Assembly: GCA_050633645.1 (NCBI GenBank)
Contig: JBOEGX010000002.1
Coordinates: forward strand, 806,001 to 870,000
DNA: 64,000 bases
Direction of reading: 5' to 3'
Source of the DNA: UBA1672 sp050633645
GTDB taxonomy: Bacteria; Pseudomonadota; Alphaproteobacteria; Micavibrionales; Micavibrionaceae
Each line of letters starts with the position of its first letter. Position 1 is the stretch's first letter. Under the pieces are notes generated by a model. It had not been told where the DNA came from. It made no database searches and worked only from the letters and a program-made list of their open reading frames with translations. The translations under genes and the position numbers were made by a program. Of this stretch, positions 8,344 through 16,073 are shown one piece after another.

Positions 8344-9906
8344 ATGAATAAACGTACGTATTTTATTTTTGGCTTATTTTTCACTGTTCTGATGTATTTC
8401 GGTAGCAGTGATTTTTCACATGCACAATATCCTGGGTTTGATGCACCTGGTACGCGTGTGTCTGGTGGGGCTATAGGGCTTGTCCCAGTTGAATCTTCAG
8501 TTGATGGTGGCTCTATTCCGACTGGTGCTACGGCGCAAGTTGTTGTTCGATTCCGTAATGAGGGGGCGCAACCTGTTGAAACGGGCATGATCAATCTCTA
8601 TCCATCTTCCAACATTTCTGCAAATGTGTCTTTGAATCAATGTGAGGCAGAACCCCTTCCTTCTGGCGCAGAATGTGCGATTGCGATATCTGTGAAGGGC
8701 TTGCAATCAGGGGCTTGGCGCCTTGAGATGTTGATGCGTCATACAGGGCGTACAAGGCTTGTGACGGCAACATTATCAGGTACGGTTGATGCGAGCGGTG
8801 ATTCTTCTAATAAGCTTTCAAGTGATATTGAAACGATTCCTGATGAGCTTGATTTTGGGTCTCTTGGTTCTAGTCAAACAATAGTTGAGCCAGTAATCTT
8901 GCGTAATATTACATCTGTTCCAATTAAAATATCTGATGTCGCGATTAGCGCGTCGGATGGATCGGGTTATACGGTTGATACAGATTGTGCAGAGTTGCAA
9001 GCTGGTCAGGCTTGTATTGCTACAATTCGTTGGGCGCCCACGCAAAAAGGCCCGTCAACGGGCGTGTTGGTTGTAAGGCATGATGGTCCAACCGCATTGG
9101 CCAGTGTTTCTCTGTCTGGTGATTACACGCCTGATAAAAGTGATGAGGCCACGGTGTTTCCTGACGCTGTTCCTGGGCGCGGCCTTTTGGTGTCATCACA
9201 GGAAGAGGTTGATTTTGGTGACGCAATTTCATCTGCTTCAACAATTACAGTATCGTTGGTTAATACGGGTGACGCCCCGCTTGAACTAAAGGATATTAAA
9301 ATTGCTGGCTCTGATAATGGCTTGAGCTTGAATAACGAAGGCTGCTCGAATGGTTTGGTTCTAATGCCGATTGAGGCATGTCCGCTTACTTTAACTTGGT
9401 CGCCAACGCGTATAGGATCATTGCTGGATGATGTTCAAATTAAGCATGATGGTGCGCGCGGTGTTCTTGTTTTACCTGTTCGCGGTTCTGCCGACATGTC
9501 GGTTAGTCAGGATCAAAAGGCAATCGTTTTACAAAGTTCTGCTCCAACAAAAGTAATTGGATCTGATGGAGTTTCGTCAGACTCATTACCTGAAAAACAA
9601 AATAACGCCTCCGGCCTACCCACCTTGGCAAATGCCGCAAGCGCGCTTGATGGATTTAGAATTACATCATTCTCATCTGGCCGTGCAATTGTGAATGGCC
9701 CAAGTGGTTCTCGTTTACTGCATAATAATCAAGATGTTGTGTTAGGCGGCGTTCAGTGGGGGGTTTCTATTCAAGAAAATGGCATTGAGTTTGCAAGTGG
9801 CGAGGATCGTGTTTTACTTTTATTTGATAGATCTCTGTCTTCTGTAAGCCGCAATAACTCAAATTCGTCATCAAACACACCATCGTCAAGCGCAGCAGAA
9901 AATTGA
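8344..9906 (+). CDS. Periplasmic protein with three ASH-like repeats and a PilP-like C-terminus
   Basis: A signal peptide (MNKRTYFIFGLFF to SHA) precedes three beta-sandwich repeats of about 100 residues. Each carries a cysteine pair: QCEAEPLPSGAEC, DCAELQAGQAC and GCSNGLVLMPIEAC. Repeats two and three begin LDFGSLGSS and VDFGDAISS and resemble ASPM/SPD-2/Hydin (choice-of-anchor) domains. After a Ser-rich linker, residues ~430-500 (ITSFSSGRAIVNGPSG to DRVLLLFD) look like a small PilP/GspC-type domain that docks on secretins. The gene lies between secretin and ATPase, where PilO/PilP genes sit in type IVb operons. The PilP assignment is my inference. An ATG at 8290 is possible but gives a poor signal peptide. 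Confidence 0.65.
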   Translation: MNKRTYFIFGLFFTVLMYFGSSDFSHAQYPGFDAPGTRVSGGAIGLVPVESSVDGGSIPTGATAQVVVRFRNEGAQPVETGMINLYPSSNISANVSLNQCEAEPLPSGAECAIAISVKGLQSGAWRLEMLMRHTGRTRLVTATLSGTVDASGDSSNKLSSDIETIPDELDFGSLGSSQTIVEPVILRNITSVPIKISDVAISASDGSGYTVDTDCAELQAGQACIATIRWAPTQKGPSTGVLVVRHDGPTALASVSLSGDYTPDKSDEATVFPDAVPGRGLLVSSQEEVDFGDAISSASTITVSLVNTGDAPLELKDIKIAGSDNGLSLNNEGCSNGLVLMPIEACPLTLTWSPTRIGSLLDDVQIKHDGARGVLVLPVRGSADMSVSQDQKAIVLQSSAPTKVIGSDGVSSDSLPEKQNNASGLPTLANAASALDGFRITSFSSGRAIVNGPSGSRLLHNNQDVVLGGVQWGVSIQENGIEFASGEDRVLLLFDRSLSSVSRNNSNSSSNTPSSSAAEN

Positions 9907-9991
9907 TAAATACTAATTTTTCTAATTATCTGTTACAATGGTGCTTTACTGCGTCAATATTAGCCATCTGCAAGAATAATGGATGTAAGAT

Positions 9992-11734
9992 ATGTCAGAA
10001 GAAGACCTGAGCAGTGTAAAAGATTTACCTGTCAAAGAAAGATATAAGGCGTTGCGCCGCACCCGTTCTGTTGAGGGGCGTGAGCGTTATCTTGATATGG
10101 TACAAAGAGAGCGCGCCCTTATGCTTGAACAAGGGATCGCACGCTCAACCGAGCAATTACTTGATATGGCTGGTGCCGCTGTTCCATCTGATTTAGAAGA
10201 CGAAGCCATTAAAGATCGCGCCACGGGAGACCAGCTTCGCGCCGTTTTGCCAGTTCAGGCATGGCTGCCTTTGCGTATTCACTTGGTTGCGCTGCGCGAT
10301 AGTATCCTGCGTATTGCGCCCTTGCATGACCTAAATGATCGTCAAATTGAGAATTTGATTTCCACCGCAAACCGAAGTGGCTTTCGTGTCGATGGTGTCG
10401 AGGTTGAGGTTTGGGATAGGAAAGAGCTTGTAGATACGCTGCGCTCTGTTCATGACCAATCGGCTGATCGTTGTGAAAAAACGCTGTCACTATGGCTCGG
10501 TGATACGGATAATGGCCTCCTTCTTAATCAGTTTCAACGTGATATGATGGCCGAAGCCTTGCAAATGCGTGCATCGGATATTCACATTGTACAAGATAAC
10601 AACCCCGAGGCACCAAACTGGATTCAATACCGTATTGATGGTGATATGATGCCAATGCATCTGCTGCCTGCTGAGGCTATGGCGCGTTTAACCACATTGA
10701 TTAAACGTGATGCAGGGCTAAACTTTGGAGATAGGATAACACCAAAAGATGGGCGTTTCGGTTTTCAATGGCAGGGGCGCGCGATTGATGTTCGTGTGGC
10801 AGCAGGACCACAAGCACAAGATGGTGAGAAAATAACTCTCCGTTTGCTTGATCGTGCTGCACTTAAAGGCTTTGACGAGTTATTCCGAAGGCACGAAGAT
10901 GTCGCAGATTACTTATCAAAACTTCTCTCTCCTGAAATCAAGGGCGGCGGCGGGCTTATCCTCCTCTCTGGGCCAACTGGCTCTGGTAAAACGACAACGC
11001 TTTATGCATGCGTACAACAAATTGATCGACGTAGAAAGCATGTGCTCTCTATTGAAGATCCGATAGAATACGAGCTTCGGTATGCCACGCAATGGCAGGT
11101 GCGACCTGGTGTAGCGGGGAGTGAGTTTTCTGATCTAATCCGCGCGGCAATGCGTCATGACCCTGATTACATCGTCGTGGGGGAGATGCGTGATTCTGAT
11201 ACGGTTGAGACTTCTTTGCGCGCCGCAGAGTCTGGTCACACTGTGATTTCGACTGTTCACGCCGATACCGCGCTTCAAACTTTTGAACGACTTCGGTCTT
11301 TAATGCCATCCTCGCGAGAGCGTTCTTCAACCTATACACTCGCTCAACAAGTTGGTGCAATCTTGAATCAGCGTTTGGTTAGGACATTATGTCAGGGGTG
11401 CTCGCATAAAACGACGGCGGGTGAGGTTCTTGATGAAAGTGGCCTTCATCAGCTTGGCTTAAATCATGAACAGGAAGTAAGTAAGCATAATACAAGTGGC
11501 TGTGATTTATGCTCTCGCACTGGTATTTCAGGGAGAACTTTATTACTAGATGCATTAATAATTACCCTTGGCCCCGCTCAAAGGAATAAAATTTACGAAG
11601 CTTTAATATCTAATGTGAATAATATACTTCAAGAAGATGGTGTGGTTGTTCATACACGCAGAGAAGGGCTGGTCGATCTGGTTGTCTCTGGGCTAGTAGA
11701 TCCAATATCTGCACTGACGTATCTAGAAGAGTAA
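9992..11734 (+). CDS. Type IV pilus / type II secretion assembly ATPase (PilQ/GspE-like)
   Basis: Hexameric cytoplasmic motor that powers pilin assembly. Walker A is GPTGSGKTTTLY near residue 326. The Asp box is SIEDPIEYE near 353, and Walker B is DPDYIVVGEMRD near 390, followed by a His box (STVHADTAL). A four-cysteine zinc motif (CQGC, then CDLC) lies near the C-terminus as in GspE. The first ~150 residues do not show the MshEN c-di-GMP motif. Length is 580 residues. The neighbours are the secretin and platform genes, which places it in the type IVb branch (PilQ of R64). Confidence 0.92.
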   Translation: MSEEDLSSVKDLPVKERYKALRRTRSVEGRERYLDMVQRERALMLEQGIARSTEQLLDMAGAAVPSDLEDEAIKDRATGDQLRAVLPVQAWLPLRIHLVALRDSILRIAPLHDLNDRQIENLISTANRSGFRVDGVEVEVWDRKELVDTLRSVHDQSADRCEKTLSLWLGDTDNGLLLNQFQRDMMAEALQMRASDIHIVQDNNPEAPNWIQYRIDGDMMPMHLLPAEAMARLTTLIKRDAGLNFGDRITPKDGRFGFQWQGRAIDVRVAAGPQAQDGEKITLRLLDRAALKGFDELFRRHEDVADYLSKLLSPEIKGGGGLILLSGPTGSGKTTTLYACVQQIDRRRKHVLSIEDPIEYELRYATQWQVRPGVAGSEFSDLIRAAMRHDPDYIVVGEMRDSDTVETSLRAAESGHTVISTVHADTALQTFERLRSLMPSSRERSSTYTLAQQVGAILNQRLVRTLCQGCSHKTTAGEVLDESGLHQLGLNHEQEVSKHNTSGCDLCSRTGISGRTLLLDALIITLGPAQRNKIYEALISNVNNILQEDGVVVHTRREGLVDLVVSGLVDPISALTYLEE

Positions 11735-11775
11735 TCACTTGAGTATTTTTAAATTTTTACACGCGGATTTGGCGA

Positions 11776-12996
11776 ATGCAACAATGGCTTGCAGATATAG
11801 CATATGAATCGACATCTGGTCCCAAAAGGGTAACGGAGTCTTTTTACTTGCCAACCGCAGATGATGTGCGCGCCGCTATCACAAAAAAAGGTGGTTACGT
11901 TCTAAAAGTAAGACCTTATACTCGCTCTCCGTTAGAGCGTTTGCTCGCTCGCTCAACATGGTGGCAAGTACAGCTTTTACGTGGAATTCAATTTAGATCA
12001 AATTCGGCATCGCCAGGCGTAGCGCTTTGGAAAATTATACAAGCTGAAACCAATCCACGAAGGCAAAACATTATGGCGCCTGCGCGTGAGGCATTGGCGC
12101 GCGGCCTTGGTGTTATCGATGCGTTGAAGGCATTAAATAGCTTTGATCACGGAACTTTGGCGATTCTGGCAGGGTCAGAGCGTGCCAATAGATTGGTTGA
12201 GGGGATACCGCATGCCATTCAATCTATTACACAAAAACGTAAAAACACACGGGCGATTGTTGGAACGATGTCTTGGCTTGGCTTTGATGTGTTCTCGATT
12301 GTCACATCTCTTTGGGCAGGGAAAGATATGGTTTTGGGATGGTTTAGGGACAACCCACCAGAAGATGAGGCGGAAAGAGAAAAGTTTGATTATGTTGTGA
12401 ATAATCTTGAACTCACATGGGATATATTGATTTGGTCATCAGTCGCCAGCGGGGTTTTCATGGCTTGGTGTGTGTTTTCATTTTGGATCAATCGAGGGAA
12501 AAAAGATTGGCCAACTGCAAGGGCGGTAAGGAAAATACCACTTATTGGATCTTATTTAAGAGATTTGGCGTTTGCGGATTCTATGATGGCGGCTTCTCGA
12601 ATGCTTCGTGGGCGTGTTCCGATTGATGCAGCTCTCCATCAGTCTGCGGATGCATCGGCCTCGCCTGAAGTTTCAAAATATTGGGAGGATGCGGCGTATA
12701 ATTTGGGGCGTGGGCTGGGTCTTGGCGCGGCATTGGACAGGAAACCGCTAACGCGTAGCGAACGCCTTGAAATTGCGGGCTTGTCTGATCTTGGACAAGT
12801 TGCTACAGTTATGGAGTCAATCGCCGAAATGCGTTCTGCATCGGCAAAGACCCGACATAAATTTATTGTTTGGATTGCATTTATCATAACAGGCGTGTTT
12901 TTAGCGCTCGCCTTTGGTAGTGCGATCTACGCTTTGACAGTTATGAATATGAGTATGGATTCAATGATGGGCGGATTAATGCAGGGAGCTATGTAA
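11776..12996 (+). CDS. Inner-membrane platform protein, PilR/GspF-like
   Basis: Polytopic protein on which the assembly ATPase acts. It has two GspF-type halves. The first includes GVALWKIIQAETNPRR and ARGLGVIDALKALN. The second begins DLAFADSMMAASRMLRGR, a typical GspF segment. Hydrophobic stretches lie near residues 160-185, 220-245 and 375-400. The start is the ATG at 11776, 41 bases after the ATPase stop. Another frame opening with TTG at 11739 closes after 22 codons, so a small N-terminal frameshift cannot be fully excluded. Length is 406 residues. Confidence 0.85.
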   Translation: MQQWLADIAYESTSGPKRVTESFYLPTADDVRAAITKKGGYVLKVRPYTRSPLERLLARSTWWQVQLLRGIQFRSNSASPGVALWKIIQAETNPRRQNIMAPAREALARGLGVIDALKALNSFDHGTLAILAGSERANRLVEGIPHAIQSITQKRKNTRAIVGTMSWLGFDVFSIVTSLWAGKDMVLGWFRDNPPEDEAEREKFDYVVNNLELTWDILIWSSVASGVFMAWCVFSFWINRGKKDWPTARAVRKIPLIGSYLRDLAFADSMMAASRMLRGRVPIDAALHQSADASASPEVSKYWEDAAYNLGRGLGLGAALDRKPLTRSERLEIAGLSDLGQVATVMESIAEMRSASAKTRHKFIVWIAFIITGVFLALAFGSAIYALTVMNMSMDSMMGGLMQGAM

Positions 12997-12998
12997 GA

Positions 12999-14006
12999 AT
13001 GGAAGCCAGTCAAGGTAACATAAAGGGCAGTGCATCTGGTCAAGAGAGAAAGCCACCTCTGAGGCCAAAGCCATCTATGTCTGATATTATGGCGGGGGAG
13101 AAAAAAGATTTTACCGCCAATTTAAAACCATATTTACCTCAAGACCTTATTGGCGGATCTCTGCCACATATCCCAGGTGCTGAGGAGGAAGCTGTGTGGA
13201 ATGCCGCCGCGCAGGCATGTGGAACAGAGAAGGTTCACTATACTTATACGGTTGATGAAGGGCGCATTTGGTATTTGGCATGCCCTTCCGCATCAATGGC
13301 CTCAAATCCTGATAGCTGGTGTCCGCTCGCCGCGGCTCTGCCAGGAAACAGTGAGTATTGGGATAAGGAAACTGTTTATCTGTTTGAGCAAGAGGGGCAA
13401 GCCTCCGCATTACGTTGGGATCCTGAAACAAACCGTATGCAGGTATTCTTGGGGGCATCAAGAACAATTTTGCCACGTGTTCAGAGCATGGATGCAAATT
13501 TTGTGACAATAAACCCTACTGTTTCTGACATTTATGCATGGTCCAACAGGATGTTAAAGACAGAGCAAATGTCTAGAGCCTTGGTCAGAACGCTCCTGTA
13601 TACGGGAATGATTGTAAATGCGGTTATAGCGATTATCTTGGTTTTAAATCTAATCTCAATAGGGTTTGTGGATCGTGACTTGGACAACTTAAAAGACCAA
13701 TCTGATCAAGCGGCTCTGGAGTTGGTGGAAAAAGCGTCGAATGTGATGCAGAGCGATACCATTCAACACATGGTGCGGATACAGCAGTTATTAGATAAGC
13801 TCGCATTGTCTAACGGATATCTTATTCGCTATGACGTAAGTGGAAATAGCGTGACATGGGAAGCGATTGTTCCACAAGCTCTGGCACCAAAGGCCGTTGA
13901 TGACACAACATATCGTGGAATTGTGGATGGCAAGCTCAGCGTGAAGGCTCCCAAGGTGAGTGGCAAAACTGAGGGGGATAATGTTTTGATTGAGGGTAAG
14001 AAATAG
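12999..14006 (+). CDS. Bitopic pilus assembly protein, GspL-like topology
   Basis: A cytoplasmic region of about 190 residues, rich in Trp and Pro (WNAAAQACG, WYLACPSASM, ALRWDPETNRMQVFLG), is followed by one membrane segment near residues 195-222 (YTGMIVNAVIAIILVLNL). A short coiled coil (LDNLKDQSDQAALELVEKAS) and a small periplasmic domain complete it. No family is recognised by sequence. The topology and the position between the platform gene and a GspM/PilO-like gene suggest the GspL/PilN partner that links motor and periplasm. It starts three bases after the previous stop. Confidence 0.6.
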   Translation: MEASQGNIKGSASGQERKPPLRPKPSMSDIMAGEKKDFTANLKPYLPQDLIGGSLPHIPGAEEEAVWNAAAQACGTEKVHYTYTVDEGRIWYLACPSASMASNPDSWCPLAAALPGNSEYWDKETVYLFEQEGQASALRWDPETNRMQVFLGASRTILPRVQSMDANFVTINPTVSDIYAWSNRMLKTEQMSRALVRTLLYTGMIVNAVIAIILVLNLISIGFVDRDLDNLKDQSDQAALELVEKASNVMQSDTIQHMVRIQQLLDKLALSNGYLIRYDVSGNSVTWEAIVPQALAPKAVDDTTYRGIVDGKLSVKAPKVSGKTEGDNVLIEGKK

Positions 14007-14022
14007 GACGAGGAGTGCTATT

Positions 14023-14568
14023 GTGGACTTAAAAAATATTGGTAAATTTGACTGGCGCTCACTGAAGAAGTATTTCAGTCCAAAAGCTATGGATGATGTA
14101 AATGTTTTTTTGGAGAAGTTACCGCATAATACAAGCAAAACAATGCTTGTTGTCGTTGGGGTTGTTTGGGCCTTTGCGGCGGCACTTGGGTTGTTCACCA
14201 CTGTGAAAATGCAAGAATTTTCTGAAAAAACATTGGAAAAAGAAGAAAAGCAGGCTTTACTACCCGTTGTGCCGAAGTTACGCGATACTCCTGTAAATAG
14301 CAGGGACGTTCAATTATTTGTGGATGAGATACGTGAGACATATAAAGGTCTTGAAATAAAAGGAAATTCATCCAATATAGTAGTGTCTGCAAAAGCAACA
14401 TCTATGTTTGGTCAGTTCAGAGAAGCAATAGGGCATGTTCAAAATGGCGGTGCTGGGTGGCGAGTCAGTGTTGATAAAATGTGTGTAGGGAAAGATTGCC
14501 CAAAATATCCACTAGCAGCATCACTGAAGATCAATAAAGTTTCAGTAGAAAACGTTGTTTCTAAATAA
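14023..14568 (+). CDS. Bitopic pilus assembly protein, PilO/GspM-like, GTG start
   Basis: A 181-residue protein with a short cytoplasmic N-terminus, one membrane segment near residues 40-60 (VVVGVVWAFAAALGLF), a helical stretch and a compact periplasmic domain ending VSVENVVSK. This is the layout of GspM/PilO, which dimerise in the periplasm; sequence similarity is too weak to be sure. The GTG at 14023 is chosen because GAGGAG (14010-14015) lies seven bases upstream. An earlier in-frame start at 13990 would overlap the previous gene. Two cysteines (CVGKDC) may form a disulphide. Confidence 0.6.
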   Translation: MDLKNIGKFDWRSLKKYFSPKAMDDVNVFLEKLPHNTSKTMLVVVGVVWAFAAALGLFTTVKMQEFSEKTLEKEEKQALLPVVPKLRDTPVNSRDVQLFVDEIRETYKGLEIKGNSSNIVVSAKATSMFGQFREAIGHVQNGGAGWRVSVDKMCVGKDCPKYPLAASLKINKVSVENVVSK

Positions 14569-14609
14569 TTTTAATAAATTTTAATAAATAGTTATGGTAG
14601 AATAATATT

Positions 14610-15320
14610 ATGAGCGCGAATTACAAAAAGTTTAATGCAGAAGACGGGAATGTATTGTTCCTTATATTAATTGCGGTGGCATTATTTGCCGCACTTTCCT
14701 ACGCCGTGACATCGTCAACACGTTCAAGTGGCGGTGATGCGAGCAGCGAAACAAACTTAATTAGTAGTGCGCAAGTCACGCAATATCCTTCTTCTGTCGC
14801 AACGGCGGTTGTGCGTATGGTGATTAAGGGCACAGATATTTCTGAGATTAGATTTAACAGACCCAGTGAGTTCACTGATTTGGACAGTACGGATATCGGC
14901 GTTTTCCATCCGCAAGGTGGCGGTGCGACATATATACCCGCACCTGCTGACATTATGGTGTCAGGGACAGCTGGTCAATGGGTGTTTAATGGTGATATGG
15001 AGATACCTGAAATTGGTCTATCTGGTGCTGATGGCAATGATATCATCGCGTTCCTCGTTGGTGTAAAACAATCAATTTGTAGAAAAATAAATGAAGAGCA
15101 CGGCTTAGGAACAACTATTGCCGTTCTATCAGCGGATCAATCTGCAGAATATGTGAAGCGCATGTATGATGATGGCGCAGCAGATTATGCCTTGCCTAGC
15201 GGAACTGATGAGCCAGATATTGATGATGGTGCGAATACCTTTGATGGCCAGCCATTTGGATGTTTCCAAAATGCAGGTCCTGGTGATTATGTTTATTACC
15301 ATGTTGTCGTTGAACGATAG
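14610..15320 (+). CDS. Atypical type IV pilin-like protein 1
   Basis: After a short charged leader ending AEDG comes NVLFLILIAVALFAALSYAV, a pilin-type hydrophobic helix. The cleavage point would be G|N. There is no glutamate at mature position 5, unlike major pilins. The remaining 190 residues form a globular domain with Cys pairs (ICRKINEEHG, FGCFQNAG). It is clearly related to the protein at 59316-60011: both share a DLDSTD/DLSADTD-type loop, GGGATY/GGNATY and PEIG/PEVG segments, and a VYYHVVVER/HYFHVLMAR end. The gene starts 41 bases after the assembly genes. It probably encodes a pilus or pseudopilus subunit. Confidence 0.7.
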   Translation: MSANYKKFNAEDGNVLFLILIAVALFAALSYAVTSSTRSSGGDASSETNLISSAQVTQYPSSVATAVVRMVIKGTDISEIRFNRPSEFTDLDSTDIGVFHPQGGGATYIPAPADIMVSGTAGQWVFNGDMEIPEIGLSGADGNDIIAFLVGVKQSICRKINEEHGLGTTIAVLSADQSAEYVKRMYDDGAADYALPSGTDEPDIDDGANTFDGQPFGCFQNAGPGDYVYYHVVVER

Positions 15321-15329
15321 GTCAATGAT

Positions 15330-16073
15330 TTGAACAATATAAGAAATAATAATGATATACATAGAGAGCGCGGAAGCGCTCTTGTCTACATATTGATTGC
15401 GATTGCACTATTGGCTGCGCTAACATTTACATTTATGCAACCCTCAAGTCAGCAAACATCATCACAAAGCACTTTTCAAACAGTAACAAAAATAAAAAGC
15501 CAAATTGATACAATCCGTTCTGCGATTCAAGGGTGTGTCCTTTCATACAAAAGAGGGGATAATACCATAGATGTTTCTGGGTCTGGGACTGATCCTAACG
15601 CACGCAGAAATTTTCCAATCAAGCCAAACTCAACACATTTTAATACGGCCACGATCGGGCCAACTGCAGGGCGCTTGGTTAAAGATATCCGTTGCCCAGG
15701 CAATCCAGGTAATGATGAAAATCATGAGAAAATATTTGGCGGCACAAGTGGAAAGTTTATGCCAACAACACCTGATTTATTTGAGGCATGGCAATATTAT
15801 AACGGAGCTGACGGCGTATTTTTCTGGCTTCAAACTGATAAAGGCGACGCATTTATTAGCACAGCCTTGCAAAAATTGGATGATGAGTTCGCCGAATGCG
15901 AGGCTGATATAATTGACGCAAGTGGTGGTGCTATTGACCTTGATAGTGATACACCTGCCGAAGTTCAATGCCCAAGTGGATATACCTGTTTCCGTATGCG
16001 GATGACAATTAAAAACAGCGCCGAATATAATGGCGATACAGATGGTGAAGAGGCCGCCGCAAGCTGCCCCTAA
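15330..16073 (+). CDS. Atypical type IV pilin-like protein 2, TTG start
   Basis: The leader ends HRERG and is followed by SALVYILIAIALLAALTFTF, another E5-less pilin-type helix with expected cleavage at G|S. The body of about 215 residues includes cysteines in IQGCVLSYK, IRCPGNPG, AECEAD, VQCPSGYTCF and a terminal CP. No ATG fits. The TTG at 15330 has an AGG a short distance upstream, and an ATG at 15325 is out of frame and stops at once. Its stop codon overlaps the stop of the convergent hybrid kinase (CTAA). Likely a minor pilin of the same system. Confidence 0.65.
   Translation: MNNIRNNNDIHRERGSALVYILIAIALLAALTFTFMQPSSQQTSSQSTFQTVTKIKSQIDTIRSAIQGCVLSYKRGDNTIDVSGSGTDPNARRNFPIKPNSTHFNTATIGPTAGRLVKDIRCPGNPGNDENHEKIFGGTSGKFMPTTPDLFEAWQYYNGADGVFFWLQTDKGDAFISTALQKLDDEFAECEADIIDASGGAIDLDSDTPAEVQCPSGYTCFRMRMTIKNSAEYNGDTDGEEAAASCP

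Noticed and set aside
11739..11804. N-terminal frameshift in the platform gene
   Set aside because: A TTG frame upstream stops after 22 codons and the ATG at 11776 gives a sensible start; no clear family N-terminus demands the extra part.
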